From NCBI RefSeq assembly GCF_965204935.1, contig NZ_CBDBFO010000002.1: a DNA stretch of 64,000 bases. The stretch is one strand, 5' to 3'. The stretch's first letter is position 1. Each line of letters opens with the position of its first letter. The notes under the pieces were generated by a model, which was not told where the DNA came from, ran no database searches, and was given only the letters and a program-made list of their open reading frames with translations. The position numbers and the translations under genes were made by a program. Shown piece after piece: positions 41,235 through 50,542 of this stretch. The DNA comes from Hoeflea_A sp965204935. Lineage in GTDB: Bacteria > Pseudomonadota > Alphaproteobacteria > Rhizobiales > Rhizobiaceae.

Positions 41235-42638
41235 ATGCCTGCATTTACACGCAAAAGGCCCGCACAATTGCCGCTTTGTTTCTTCGCCGCGCGTCCAGTT
41301 CTTATCCTGCTACTTGGCTTGATCGTCGCCTATGCGCCGATGTCGCCCGCGAGCGCGCAGGGCCGCATCGCCGTTGTTCGCGACGCCGAGATTGAAGGAC
41401 TGTTGCTGGACTATGCGAGGCCGATCTTCAAGGCGGCTGGACTCAGCCAGAGGGGTATTGAAATCATCCTGGTGAACAATCCGTCCTTCAACGCGTTCGT
41501 GGACGGGCGCCGTATCTTCATAAATACCGGCGCGCTGGCAACTTCCGTCACACCGAATGAGATCATTGGCGTGATTGCGCATGAGTCCGGCCATCTGGCG
41601 GGTGGCCATCAACAACGGCTGCGCGAGCAGATCGCGCGCGCCCGGACACTGGCAGTTGTCGGCGCCCTTGCCGGCATCGGCGCTGCGGCCGCCGGAAGCC
41701 TGAGCGGCACGGAAGGCGCGGCAGCCGCCGGCAGTGGCTTGGCACAGGCCGCCCCCTCTGTCGCTCAGCGTGCGCTCCTAAGCTACCGACGTTCCGAGGA
41801 GATCACCGCGGACCGGGCGGCGGTCAAATATCTGAATGCCACCGGCCAATCGGCCAAAGGCATGCTCAAAACCTTTCAACGCTTTTCGCAAAGCAACGCA
41901 CTCGCCGGCGTCCGTGCGAATCCCTACGAGCAAAGCCACCCCCTTCCCCGGGACCGCATTGCGCTGCTGGACGAGCTGGCCAAGAAAAGCAGACACTATA
42001 ACAAGAAGGATTCGCCGGCACTGCAACGGCGGCATGACATGATACGCGGCAAGATCGCTGCCTATTTCGGCGGCGCCCCGGCCGTTGGCCGCGTATTCCG
42101 CAACAACCCGAACAATGTCGGCGCCCGCTACGGAATGGCCATTTCCTCTTATCTGCGCGGCGATACCCGCAGAGCCATGTCCGAGATAGACAAGTTGATA
42201 GCGAGCGACAGAAACAACGCCTATCTTTATGAAATGAAAGGTGAAATTCATCTCAAAGCACGGCAGCCTGCGAAAGCGGCATCGGCCCTCGCGAAGGCGG
42301 TTCAGCTGGACAAATACAAGTCCGGAATCCTCCGTGGACGTCTGGGTTTTGCCTATCTTTCAACGGGCGATCCCGCGCAGATGAATAATGCAATCAGGGA
42401 ACTGAGGGCCGCCCTCTCCTCCGATCCCGGAAATTTCAATGCCTACACATATCTGTCGCGGGCTTATGCCAAGGCGGGCGATGTTGCCAATGCGGAGCTG
42501 ACTCAGGCTGAAGGCTATTTCAGGGCCGGCAATGTGCGCGAAGCCAAGCGCTTTGCGACCCGCGCGCAGCGCAAGATGAAAAAGGGAACGCCCAGCTGGC
42601 AGCGGGCAAACGATATCGTCAAGTACAAATCCAAATAA
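41235..42638 (+). CDS. periplasmic M48 family metalloprotease with TPR repeats (BepA-like)
   Basis: 467 residues from the ATG at 41235, preceded by GGGAG. The signal peptide (LILLLGLIVAYAPMSPASAQ) is followed by the M48 protease domain with the zinc site HESGHLAGGH (HExxH, about residue 115) and RRSEEITADRAAVKYL (third ligand, E). The C-terminal third has TPR-like helices (LYEMKGEIHLKARQPAKAAS, YLSRAYAKAGDVANAELTQA). E. coli BepA, with this layout, checks outer-membrane protein assembly. The same role here is an inference. The next gene is a DsbA-like oxidoreductase. Confidence 0.88.
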   Translation: MPAFTRKRPAQLPLCFFAARPVLILLLGLIVAYAPMSPASAQGRIAVVRDAEIEGLLLDYARPIFKAAGLSQRGIEIILVNNPSFNAFVDGRRIFINTGALATSVTPNEIIGVIAHESGHLAGGHQQRLREQIARARTLAVVGALAGIGAAAAGSLSGTEGAAAAGSGLAQAAPSVAQRALLSYRRSEEITADRAAVKYLNATGQSAKGMLKTFQRFSQSNALAGVRANPYEQSHPLPRDRIALLDELAKKSRHYNKKDSPALQRRHDMIRGKIAAYFGGAPAVGRVFRNNPNNVGARYGMAISSYLRGDTRRAMSEIDKLIASDRNNAYLYEMKGEIHLKARQPAKAASALAKAVQLDKYKSGILRGRLGFAYLSTGDPAQMNNAIRELRAALSSDPGNFNAYTYLSRAYAKAGDVANAELTQAEGYFRAGNVREAKRFATRAQRKMKKGTPSWQRANDIVKYKSK

Positions 42639-42672
42639 CTGTGCGGAGCGCACCGCAAGGAGCAAGGAAACA

Positions 42673-43437
42673 ATGATCAGGAGACTACGCGGATATATCG
42701 GCGGTGCGCTGGCAGGCGCTCTTGTCATCGCTACACCGGTTCCGGTTCTCGCACTGGACGACGCCGAAAAAGAGGAACTCGGTCAGTTCATCAGGGAGTA
42801 CCTGATCGCAAATCCTGAGATCCTTTTCGAGGTCCAGGCCGCCTACGAGGCCAAACAGGAAGAGATCCAGCGCGAGCAGTCCAAACAGGTTATCGCGGAT
42901 TCCCGGGATGCGATCTTCAACTCACCGCACAATGTGGTCCTCGGCAATCCCGAGGGCGATGTGACGATTGTTGAGTTCTTCGACTACAATTGCGGCTTCT
43001 GCAAGCGCGCACTCAAGGACATGGAGGAGATCATCGCCGAGGATCCGAATGTCCGTTTCATACTCAAGGAATTTCCGATCCTGGGCGACGACTCCATTGC
43101 CGCACACCGTGTGAGCGTTGCCGTGCGGCTGATCGCCCCGGAAAAATACGAGGAGTTTCATCTTGAGCTGCTCGGTGGTCGCGACCGGGCCACGGAAGAC
43201 AGCGCTATCGCAGTCGCCAAGAAACTGGGCATCGATGAAACGAAGCTCCGTGCAGCGATGGATGACGACGCTATTACCGAGAGCTTTCGCGAGTCCTACA
43301 TGATCGCAGACGGCCTCGGCATTTCCGGCACGCCGTCCTACATCGTCGGTGACGAAGCCGTATTCGGTGCCGTGGGAATACCTACGCTGAAGGGTAAGGT
43401 CGCCAATCTGCGCAACTGCGAAAGCGCTACCTGCTGA
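42673..43437 (+). CDS. DsbA family protein (periplasmic thiol:disulfide interchange)
   Basis: 254 residues. The start is preceded by AAGGAGCAAGGAAAC. A signal peptide (AGALVIATPVPVLA) is followed by a helical N-terminal segment, then a thioredoxin fold with the active site NCGFCKRAL (CxxC, about residue 107) and the cis-proline loop SGTPSYIVGD. It is similar to the Com1/DsbA-like group of alphaproteobacteria. It lies 34 bp after the M48 protease gene, and the two probably form an operon for envelope protein quality control. Confidence 0.9.
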   Translation: MIRRLRGYIGGALAGALVIATPVPVLALDDAEKEELGQFIREYLIANPEILFEVQAAYEAKQEEIQREQSKQVIADSRDAIFNSPHNVVLGNPEGDVTIVEFFDYNCGFCKRALKDMEEIIAEDPNVRFILKEFPILGDDSIAAHRVSVAVRLIAPEKYEEFHLELLGGRDRATEDSAIAVAKKLGIDETKLRAAMDDDAITESFRESYMIADGLGISGTPSYIVGDEAVFGAVGIPTLKGKVANLRNCESATC

Positions 43438-43466
43438 ACAGGTTCCGGAATCAGGACCAGCCTGTT

Positions 43467-43500
43467 GAAAACCGGTGTGTAAGCGCCGGTTTTCACGTTT
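43467..43500 (+). terminator. probable intrinsic terminator after the DsbA-family gene
   Basis: A 9-bp stem GAAAACCGG / CCGGTTTTC (43467-43475 and 43486-43494) with a 10-base loop lies 30 bp beyond the stop. It is followed by only a short T run. Confidence 0.55.
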
Positions 43501-43608
43501 CGATTAATCATCCAACAGATTTTTAAGCCGGCGTCCAAAGGCAGGGCTTTTTATTCCGTATCGGGCCGTCTATATGTCTGGAACCCAAAATCCTCCAGGT
43601 GAAAACCT

Positions 43609-44049
43609 ATGGCCCGCACTGTGTTCGTCCTCAACGGACCCAATCTGAACGCTCTCGGTATCCGGGAGCCGGGCATTTATGGCGGCGGCACGCTTGGCGA
43701 TATCGAGAAGAGCTGCCATGACCTGGGCAACACGCTTGGCCTCAAAATCGACTTCCGCCAAAGCAATCATGAGGGTGTCCTGGTCGACTGGTTGCAGGAG
43801 GCCGGTGAGAAGGCCGACGGTGTCGCAATCAACCCCGGCGCCTACAGTCACACATCGATAGCGCTGCATGATGCCATTCGCTCGATCGACATCCCGGTGG
43901 TTGAGCTGCATCTGTCGAATATACATGCCCGGGAGGATTTCAGGCATACCTCGATGGTGTCGCCTGTCGCCGCCGGTGTGATCATCGGATTCGGTCCGAA
44001 CAGCTATGACCTGGCGTTGCGGGCGCTGGCCCAAATCCTGGAAAGCTAA
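43609..44049 (+). CDS. aroQ: 3-dehydroquinate dehydratase, type II
   Basis: 146 residues. Type II dehydroquinase features are FVLNGPNLNALGIREPGIYG (catalytic Tyr), RQSNHEG, INPGAYSHTSIALHDAI, VVELHLSNIHARE and HTSMVSPVAAGVIIGFG (catalytic His, dodecamer contacts). It catalyses the third step of the shikimate pathway. It is followed 26 bp later by accB and accC, a linkage conserved in alphaproteobacteria. Confidence 0.96.
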   Translation: MARTVFVLNGPNLNALGIREPGIYGGGTLGDIEKSCHDLGNTLGLKIDFRQSNHEGVLVDWLQEAGEKADGVAINPGAYSHTSIALHDAIRSIDIPVVELHLSNIHAREDFRHTSMVSPVAAGVIIGFGPNSYDLALRALAQILES

Positions 44050-44075
44050 GAACAAGTTCGTGAAGGACACACCCC

Positions 44076-44552
44076 ATGGCAACTAGAAAATCCGGCATCG
44101 ATCAGGACCTTGTCCGCGACCTGGCCAACATATTGACCGAAACCGATCTGACCGAGATTGAAATCGAGCAGGATGACCTGCGTATCCGGGTTTCCCGCAG
44201 TGGTGCAGCTGCGGTGCCGACAACCCAGATCTACGCCCCTGCACCGGTCGCGGCTCCCGCTCCCGGCGCCGCACCTGTGGTGGCCGCCGAGTCGCCAGCG
44301 GATGGCGGTGCCAATATCAAAAATGCCGTAACCTCACCAATGGTCGGCACCGCTTATCTGGCTCCGTCGCCAGATGCCGATGCCTTTGTGCAGATCGGCC
44401 AGACGGTCGAAGAAGGCGAGCCGGTGTTGATCATCGAGGCGATGAAAACCATGAACCAGATTCCGGCGCCGCGGTCCGGCAAGGTTACCGCGATCCTCGT
44501 TGAAGACGCGCAACCGGTAGAGTTCGGTGAGCCTCTTCTGGTAATCGAATAG
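44076..44552 (+). CDS. accB: acetyl-CoA carboxylase biotin carboxyl carrier protein
   Basis: 158 residues. An N-terminal helix pair is joined by an Ala/Pro linker (APAPVAAPAPGAAPVVAAES) to the biotinyl domain. The biotinylated lysine lies in VLIIEAMKTMNQI (about residue 121), within the usual EAMKM-like motif (here EAMKT). It carries CO2 from AccC to the carboxyltransferase for malonyl-CoA synthesis. accC follows after 8 bp. Confidence 0.96.
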   Translation: MATRKSGIDQDLVRDLANILTETDLTEIEIEQDDLRIRVSRSGAAAVPTTQIYAPAPVAAPAPGAAPVVAAESPADGGANIKNAVTSPMVGTAYLAPSPDADAFVQIGQTVEEGEPVLIIEAMKTMNQIPAPRSGKVTAILVEDAQPVEFGEPLLVIE

Positions 44553-44560
44553 GCCGATTG

Positions 44561-45901
44561 ATGCTGTCCAAGATACTAATCGCCAATCGCGGTGAAATCG
44601 CCCTGCGTGTCCTGCGTGCCTGCAAGGAACTTGGAATCTCAACGGTTGCCGTACATTCAACGGCGGATGCGGACGCCATGCATGTGCGCCTGGCGGACGA
44701 AAGCGTGTGCATCGGGCCACCGGCATCAAGGGACAGCTATCTGAACATTCATCAGATTGTTGCAGCATGCGAGATAACCGGAGCCGATTCCGTGCATCCC
44801 GGTTACGGTTTCCTCTCTGAAAACGCCAAGTTTGCGGAGATCCTGGAAGCGCACGGCATCACTTTCATCGGGCCGACCGCAGAGCACATCCAGATCATGG
44901 GTGACAAGATAACGGCCAAGAAGACCGCAGAGGAACTCGGCATCCCCGTGGTCCCCGGCTCCGGCGGCGAGGTTGCAGACGAGCACGAGGCGGTGCGGAT
45001 CTCCTCTGAAATCGGATACCCGGTCATCATCAAGGCGACGGCTGGCGGCGGCGGTCGCGGGATGAAGGTTGCGAACAATGAATCGGAGCTGGCGCTTGCC
45101 CTTGCGACCGCGCGAACGGAAGCCGGCGCAGCGTTCGGCAATGAAGCAGTCTATATCGAGAAATATCTCGGAAAGCCGCGTCATATCGAAATCCAGGTCA
45201 TGGGTGACGGCAACGGCAATGCCATTCATCTGGGCGAACGCGACTGCTCGCTGCAACGTCGCCATCAGAAGGTCTGGGAAGAGGCCAATTCTCCGGCACT
45301 GAACGAACAGCAGCGCCACGAGATCGGCATGATCTGCGCCGATGCGATGAAAAAACTGAAATATCGCGGCGCCGGTACGATCGAATTCCTCTACGAGAAC
45401 GGCCAGTTCTATTTCATCGAGATGAATACCCGCCTGCAGGTGGAGCATCCGGTCACGGAAGCAATCACCGGCATTGATCTGGTCAATGAACAGATCCGTG
45501 TCGCATCGGGTGCCGGCCTGTCCGTGTCACAGGACGAAGTCCGTTTCAATGGCCATGCCATCGAATGCCGCATCAACGCCGAGGATCCGAGGACTTTCAC
45601 ACCGTCACCGGGACGCATCACCCATTACCATCCGCCCGGCGGGCTTGGTGTCCGGGTCGATTCCGGCGTCTATCAGGGTTACTCCATCCCGCCTTATTAC
45701 GACAGCCTGATCGGCAAGCTGATCGTCCACGGGCGCACGCGGGTTGAATGCATGATGCGCCTGCGCAGGGCGCTCGGCGAATTCGTCATCGATGGAATCA
45801 ACACAACGATACCGCTGTTCATGGACCTTCTGGAAAACCAGGACATCGCCAACGGAGACTATGACATCCATTGGCTGGAGAAGTATCTCGATACACAATA
45901 G
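44561..45901 (+). CDS. accC: acetyl-CoA carboxylase, biotin carboxylase subunit
   Basis: 446 residues from the ATG at 44561; the TTG just before it is not needed. The biotin carboxylase N-domain shows KILIANRGEIALRVLRACKE. The ATP-grasp domain has KATAGGGGRGMKV (glycine-rich loop), ERDCSLQRRHQKVWEEA and FIEMNTRLQVEHPVTEAITG with metal- and bicarbonate-binding residues. It carboxylates the biotin on AccB. It is co-transcribed with accB and aroQ. Confidence 0.97.
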   Translation: MLSKILIANRGEIALRVLRACKELGISTVAVHSTADADAMHVRLADESVCIGPPASRDSYLNIHQIVAACEITGADSVHPGYGFLSENAKFAEILEAHGITFIGPTAEHIQIMGDKITAKKTAEELGIPVVPGSGGEVADEHEAVRISSEIGYPVIIKATAGGGGRGMKVANNESELALALATARTEAGAAFGNEAVYIEKYLGKPRHIEIQVMGDGNGNAIHLGERDCSLQRRHQKVWEEANSPALNEQQRHEIGMICADAMKKLKYRGAGTIEFLYENGQFYFIEMNTRLQVEHPVTEAITGIDLVNEQIRVASGAGLSVSQDEVRFNGHAIECRINAEDPRTFTPSPGRITHYHPPGGLGVRVDSGVYQGYSIPPYYDSLIGKLIVHGRTRVECMMRLRRALGEFVIDGINTTIPLFMDLLENQDIANGDYDIHWLEKYLDTQ

Positions 45902-46113
45902 GCACCTGTTATCGGGATCGTCGGTTTGCATTGCAGGTAACTCTCGATAGAACCGCATTTTTCGTCTAAAAATACACTTGGGCCGGGCGGGATGCCCGCT
46001 GACGATGCCCTGCCGCGACAGTTGATGAAGTTTCATCCGAATGCGGCCGGTGTTGCCAGCGATCTGTGCTGCCTTGGTCGAGCGATCTTTTGAACCGGGA
46101 AACGGTCTGAACC

Positions 46114-46725
46114 ATGCACAGGAGCGAAGACCGCCTCAACATAACCCCGCAGCTGCTGATCAAGGCCTATAGCTGCGGCCTGTTTCCCATGGCCGAATCC
46201 GCTGAAGATCCCGAAGTCTTCTGGGTAGAACCGGAAATACGCGGGATCATTCCGCTCGACCAGTTCCACGTACCAAAGAGCCTTGCCAAGACCTACCGAC
46301 AGAACCGCTTCAGCATACGCGTCAACACAGCGTTCAAATCCGTCATCGACGGCTGCGCAGAACCGGGACCCGGCAGGCGCAAGACATGGATCAACAGAAC
46401 CATCAGGCGGCTCTATTCGCAGCTTCATGATCTGGGACACGCCCATAGCGTGGAAGCATGGCGCGGCGATGCGTTGATGGGCGGTCTTTACGGCGTTTCG
46501 TTGCGTGGCGCCTTTTTCGGCGAAAGCATGTTTTCACGCGAGCGCGATGCGTCGAAGGTATGTCTTGTCCACCTGGTGCAGCGGCTTCGCCAGCGTGGCT
46601 TCATCCTTCTCGATACGCAGTTCACGACCGAGCACCTCAAACGTTTCGGCGCAGTGGATGTTCCGAAGGAAACCTACGATTCGCTGCTTAGCGAGGCGAT
46701 GATGCTGGAAGCAAGTTTCGTCTAA
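46114..46725 (+). CDS. aat: leucyl/phenylalanyl-tRNA--protein transferase
   Basis: 203 residues. Aat signatures are LLIKAYSCGLFPMAESAEDP, VFWVEPEIRGIIPLDQFHVP, HSVEAWRGDALMGGLYGVSL and GAFFGESMFSRERDASKVCL. The enzyme adds Leu or Phe to N-terminal Lys/Arg, making N-degrons for ClpS/ClpAP. It is the usual length for the short alphaproteobacterial form. It lies 212 bp after accC and is convergent with the DUF2155 gene, with 6 bp between their stops. Confidence 0.94.
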   Translation: MHRSEDRLNITPQLLIKAYSCGLFPMAESAEDPEVFWVEPEIRGIIPLDQFHVPKSLAKTYRQNRFSIRVNTAFKSVIDGCAEPGPGRRKTWINRTIRRLYSQLHDLGHAHSVEAWRGDALMGGLYGVSLRGAFFGESMFSRERDASKVCLVHLVQRLRQRGFILLDTQFTTEHLKRFGAVDVPKETYDSLLSEAMMLEASFV

Positions 46726-46731
46726 AGACGA

Positions 46732-47190
46732 TCAGGTGGGCGGCGGGACCTCGGATTCCATGCGGCAGTCCTTCAGCCAGACATCATAGACTGCATGGTC
46801 GACGGCGTTGAGACCGGGCGAGTCGGCGAACATCCAGCCGGTAAAAATCCGGCGGATCTTTCGGTCAAGCGTGATCTCATCAACCTCGACGAAGGTCGTC
46901 GTTTTCGGCTTTTGCGTCTCGTCGCGGCTGTAGCAGACGCGCGGTGTCACCTGAAGAGCGCCAAACTGAACCGTCTCGTCGATATAGACATCGAAAGTGA
47001 TGATGCGACCGGTGATCTTGTCAATGCCCGAAAACACGGCAACCTTGTTGGAAATGCGCGGATCCTGAGCCGGCGCAAGCTCTTGTGTTTCGACATTTTC
47101 CTGCGCGGATGCCGTGCCGGCCAGGGATAGCATCGCTGGCACAAGCGCGATTGCGGCGACTGCGCCAATCGATTTCAGGAGAATCCGCAT
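46732..47190 (-). CDS. DUF2155 domain-containing exported protein
   Basis: 152 residues from the ATG at 47190. The signal peptide (AAIALVPAMLSLAGTASAQE) is followed by the DUF2155 core, with VAVFSGIDKITGRIITFDVY, FGALQVTPRVCYSRDETQKP and IFTGWMFADSPGLNAVDHAV. The family is periplasmic and functionally undefined. It commonly lies next to the NDUFA12 gene, as here (15 bp), and the two are probably one transcript. Confidence 0.9.
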   Translation of the reverse strand: MRILLKSIGAVAAIALVPAMLSLAGTASAQENVETQELAPAQDPRISNKVAVFSGIDKITGRIITFDVYIDETVQFGALQVTPRVCYSRDETQKPKTTTFVEVDEITLDRKIRRIFTGWMFADSPGLNAVDHAVYDVWLKDCRMESEVPPPT

Positions 47191-47205
47191 CAACCTTGAC
47201 TGCCC

Positions 47206-47604
47206 TTATGTCCCCGGTGTCCAGGCATCATAATCGCCGGTAACGCGCGGCCGGTCTTCCGGATTGAGGATCGATCCTTTCGGCCGGTAGGCTTCCGCCG
47301 ACCCGGTATGGTTCGGTTCGTGCGGCTTCTGCCAATCCCTTGGCTGATAGGACTCGTCCGCCGGCGAGATGTCCGTCCGGTGGTGCATCCAGCCGTGCCA
47401 TCCCGCTGGAATGGCAGATGCATCCGAGACACCGTTGTACAGCACCCAGCGGCGTGTCCGGCCTTCACTGTCCTTGTCGCCCTGGTAGTAGACATTGCCG
47501 AACTCATCTTCGCCGACCCGCGTTCCCTTGCGCCAAGTATAGAACCGCGTTCCGGGTGTCGATCCGTTCCACCAGGTAAACACTTGCAGCAGGAAATTCT
47601 TCAT
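47206..47604 (-). CDS. NADH:ubiquinone oxidoreductase accessory subunit NDUFA12
   Basis: 132 residues from the ATG at 47604 (MKNFLLQVFTWWNGSTPGTR); a longer upstream frame is not supported. Family motifs are VGEDEFGNVYYQ, RRWVLYNG, SAIPAGWHGWMHH and the C-terminal PKGSILNPEDRPRVTGDYDA with YEAWxP-like DAWTPGT. It is homologous to the 17.2-kDa supernumerary subunit of complex I that alphaproteobacteria share with mitochondria. It faces the cytoplasm on the peripheral arm. Confidence 0.93.
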   Translation of the reverse strand: MKNFLLQVFTWWNGSTPGTRFYTWRKGTRVGEDEFGNVYYQGDKDSEGRTRRWVLYNGVSDASAIPAGWHGWMHHRTDISPADESYQPRDWQKPHEPNHTGSAEAYRPKGSILNPEDRPRVTGDYDAWTPGT

Positions 47605-47723
47605 CGATATCCTCGTGCGGATTGCAGGCGTCAGACTTTTCGCCTTATGCCTCGCCGGGGCCGCATTGTCCAGTTGCAACGCGCATCTGGCGCCTCGATT
47701 ACGCCCATTCCGTGACAAGGCGA

Positions 47724-48212
47724 TCAGCCCAGGACTCGTTCCAGTATCAGTGCGGGCAATCCTGATTCCGCCTCACCACAATTGGCGGTGCGGCCGACTT
47801 CGACAAAACCCTTGTTCTCGTAGAAGGCGATCGCCTGCGCGTTGGTTTCCTCAACTTCCAGCCGGATCTTCCGCGCTTCCGGGAAAGAATCAATGATCTC
47901 GTGCATCAACAGGCTGCCCGCGCCCTTCCCTTGCGCGTCGGGCGAGACATAAAGCTGATGCAACAAAACGAGACGCCCGTCCTTCGACGAGGCAAATGCG
48001 ACAGCACAGATTTGCTCGCCCGTGTCGGCGACCACGAATTCGCTGTTTGGCTGATCCACACGCGGCCTCAGCGCGGCGATACTGTGCCACGCATCGGTAA
48101 TCTCGGTGACCTTCTCGACACCATAAATGTGGTCATAGGTATCGTGCCAGGTGGCTATCAGGAGCGCGCGAATCTCCTCAAGATCCCTTTCGCTTGCGGT
48201 TCTGACCCACAT
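47724..48212 (-). CDS. GNAT family N-acetyltransferase
   Basis: 162 residues from the ATG at 48212 (MWVRTASERDLEEIRALLIA). GNAT motifs are LHQLYVSPDAQGKGAGSLLM (acetyl-CoA pyrophosphate-binding Q/RxxGxG/A as AQGKGAG) and RLEVEETNAQAIAFYENKGF (motif B). The substrate is unknown, and the layout is like RimI/small-molecule acetyltransferases. It lies 4 bp after gatB and is probably co-transcribed with it. Confidence 0.88.
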   Translation of the reverse strand: MWVRTASERDLEEIRALLIATWHDTYDHIYGVEKVTEITDAWHSIAALRPRVDQPNSEFVVADTGEQICAVAFASSKDGRLVLLHQLYVSPDAQGKGAGSLLMHEIIDSFPEARKIRLEVEETNAQAIAFYENKGFVEVGRTANCGEAESGLPALILERVLG

Positions 48213-48216
48213 CAGC

Positions 48217-49716
48217 CTATTCGACGCCGAGCTTCTTGCGCACCAGAGCATTGACCGCCTGGGGATTGGCCTTACCCTGCGTCGCTTTCATGACCTGTCC
48301 AACGAACCAGCCGGCCATGGACGGTTTTTCCTTGACCTGTTCTGCCTTGTCGGCATTGGCTGCAATCACTTCGTCGACCACGACCTCGATCGCGCCGGTG
48401 TCGGTGACCTGCTTCATGCCGCGCTCTTCGACAATGGCATTCGGATCACCGCCCTCGGTCCAGACGATTTCAAACAGGTCCTTGGCGATCTTTCCGGAAA
48501 TGGTGCCTTCCTTGATGAGATCGATAACAGCACCGAGCTGATCCGGCGAAACCGGCGTCTCCTCGATTGCCTTGCCGGCCTTGTTGAGCGCGCCGAGCAG
48601 ATCATTGATCACCCAGTTGGCCGCGATCTTGCCGTCACGACCAGACGCCACGGCCTCGAAATAGTCGGCGATGGATTTTTCCGAAACCAGGATCGAGGCA
48701 TCGTAGGCCGACAGGCCCATATCGGCCATCAGCCGATCCTTCTTGTCATCCGGCAGTTCCGGCAGGTCAGCCGCCAATTCTGCCACGAATGCATCGTCGA
48801 ACTCGAGCGGCAGCAGATCAGGATCCGGGAAGTAGCGGTAGTCGTGCGCATCTTCCTTGGAGCGCATCGAGCGGGTTTCTCCCTTGCCCGGATCAAAGAG
48901 CCGGGTCTCCTGGTCGATCGATCCGCCGTCTTCGATGATGGCGATCTGGCGCCGGGCCTCGTGCTCGATGGCCTGCCCGACAAAACGAATCGAATTGACG
49001 TTCTTGATCTCGCAACGTGTGCCGAAATCCTCGCCGACACGGCGCACCGATACGTTGACGTCAGCGCGCATCGAGCCTTCGTCCATGTTCCCGTCGCAGG
49101 TTCCCAGATAGCGAAGGATGGTACGGAGCTTGGTCAGATAAGCCTTCGCCTCATCCGAGGAACGCAGGTCAGGCTTGGAGACGATTTCCATCAGCGCCAC
49201 GCCCGAACGGTTGAGATCGACATAGCTCATTGACGGGTGCTGGTCGTGCAGGGACTTTCCGGCGTCCTGCTCCAGATGCAAGCGCTCGATGCCGATCTCG
49301 ATATCCTCGAAATTGCCCTTCTTGTCCGGGCCAACCGAAATGATGATCGTTCCCTCGCCGACGATCGGGTCCTTATACTGCGAGATCTGATAGCCCTGCG
49401 GCAGATCCGGATAGAAGTAGTTCTTGCGGTCAAAGATCGAGCGGTGGTTTATCTCCGCCTTGAGCCCGAGGCCGGTGCGGACGGCCTGCCGTACGCACTC
49501 CTCGTTGATAACGGGCAGCATGCCGGGCATCGCCGCATCGACAAGCGAGACATTGTCATTCGGCGCGCTGCCGAATTCTGTCGAAGCGCCTGAGAAGAGT
49601 TTTGAGTTGGACAGCACCTGTGCATGGACTTCCATGCCGACAATGATCTCCCAGTCACCGGTGGCTCCAGGAATCAATCGCTTCGGATCTGGCGTGCGTG
49701 TGTCGATAATCGTCAT
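48217..49716 (-). CDS. gatB: aspartyl/glutamyl-tRNA(Asn/Gln) amidotransferase subunit B
   Basis: 499 residues. The GatB catalytic cradle shows WEIIVGMEVHAQVLSNSKLF, LPQGYQISQYKDPI, DLNRSGVALMEIVSKPDLRS and CEIKNVNSIRFVGQAIEHEA. The C-terminal YqeY-like tail ends at GKANPQAVNALVRKKL. With GatA and GatC it converts Glu-tRNA(Gln) and Asp-tRNA(Asn) to the amides. gatA and gatC are not in this window, which is common because the genes are often unlinked. Confidence 0.96.
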   Translation of the reverse strand: MTIIDTRTPDPKRLIPGATGDWEIIVGMEVHAQVLSNSKLFSGASTEFGSAPNDNVSLVDAAMPGMLPVINEECVRQAVRTGLGLKAEINHRSIFDRKNYFYPDLPQGYQISQYKDPIVGEGTIIISVGPDKKGNFEDIEIGIERLHLEQDAGKSLHDQHPSMSYVDLNRSGVALMEIVSKPDLRSSDEAKAYLTKLRTILRYLGTCDGNMDEGSMRADVNVSVRRVGEDFGTRCEIKNVNSIRFVGQAIEHEARRQIAIIEDGGSIDQETRLFDPGKGETRSMRSKEDAHDYRYFPDPDLLPLEFDDAFVAELAADLPELPDDKKDRLMADMGLSAYDASILVSEKSIADYFEAVASGRDGKIAANWVINDLLGALNKAGKAIEETPVSPDQLGAVIDLIKEGTISGKIAKDLFEIVWTEGGDPNAIVEERGMKQVTDTGAIEVVVDEVIAANADKAEQVKEKPSMAGWFVGQVMKATQGKANPQAVNALVRKKLGVE

Positions 49717-49947
49717 TTCGGAGCTTCTTGCCGCTTGAATTTCAAGGAGATCGATTGGCTGTATCGGGCCGCGTTACCGGTTAAACCAATGCTCTGGCCG
49801 GTTCAAGCCTTTCGAAATTCATCGTCGCATTTCAGGTTTTCCCGATCGCTTCCGGAATCGCCAAAATGATTGACATAAATCAAATGGCGGGTGTTTCGGC
49901 GGGCGTATCATCGGCGGCGAACGGCAAGAAGCCGCAGAGGGATGGCC

Positions 49948-50229
49948 ATGAGATTTCGACAGATATTATCCAGGATTGACCGTCACGCCGACCTGTTTGA
50001 GCGTATGACCGCAAAGCTTGGTCTTCGCAACGACCTTGCAGAACTCAACAATGTGGGCCCGGTCTATCGCAGGGCCGCCATGCGTTGCCTGAGCTGTGAC
50101 AAGGCAGAAGAATGCGCGGCGTGGCTAGACATCAGGAATGAACCGGCCAACGCACCCGACTATTGCCGCAACCGCGGACTGTTCTCGCGCCTGAAGGCAT
50201 CTCATGCGCTGCAACACGAATTGAAATAG
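49948..50229 (+). CDS. DUF6455-like small cytoplasmic protein
   Basis: 93 residues from the ATG at 49948, with AGAGGG (49935-49940) at good spacing; an ATG two codons upstream is an alternative. A helix (LSRIDRHADLFERMTAKLGL) is followed by AAMRCLSCDKAEECAAWLDI and PDYCRNRGLFSRLK. The four cysteines (CxxC, C, C) suggest a metal or Fe-S site. The family is widespread in alphaproteobacteria with no established function. It ends before a strong terminator at 50294. Confidence 0.75.
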   Translation: MRFRQILSRIDRHADLFERMTAKLGLRNDLAELNNVGPVYRRAAMRCLSCDKAEECAAWLDIRNEPANAPDYCRNRGLFSRLKASHALQHELK

Positions 50230-50293
50230 CCCGCGCGATACCCGCAGCGGGCCATTTCCAAACAGCTCCCTATGGGAGAGTATCCCTCAACTC

Positions 50294-50326
50294 GCCCCGG
50301 TCGCTAACGCGGTCCGGGGCTTTTTT
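50294..50326 (+). terminator. intrinsic terminator
   Basis: A 7-bp stem GCCCCGG / CCGGGGC (50294-50300 and 50314-50320) with a 13-base loop is followed by TTTTTTCTTT. It lies 65 bp after the DUF6455-like gene. The rest of 50230-50542 holds the cyo promoter region and no gene. Confidence 0.85.
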
Positions 50327-50542
50327 CTTTGTTCGATGCTTGCATGGGTCACAACATTTGTGAAGCGCGCATCAGTTGTAGATGGCGCGTATGCCACACG
50401 ATCCGGATGTTCCTTGAGGAAAATCGGTTGCCCGGCTTGTCAACGGTTAACTCCGCCGTAAGATGGCGCATGACAGGCTTGCAAACACTTGATTGTATTG
50501 GTCAGTCGCGTGATTGGCCGAATCACTGACAGGGATGAACAA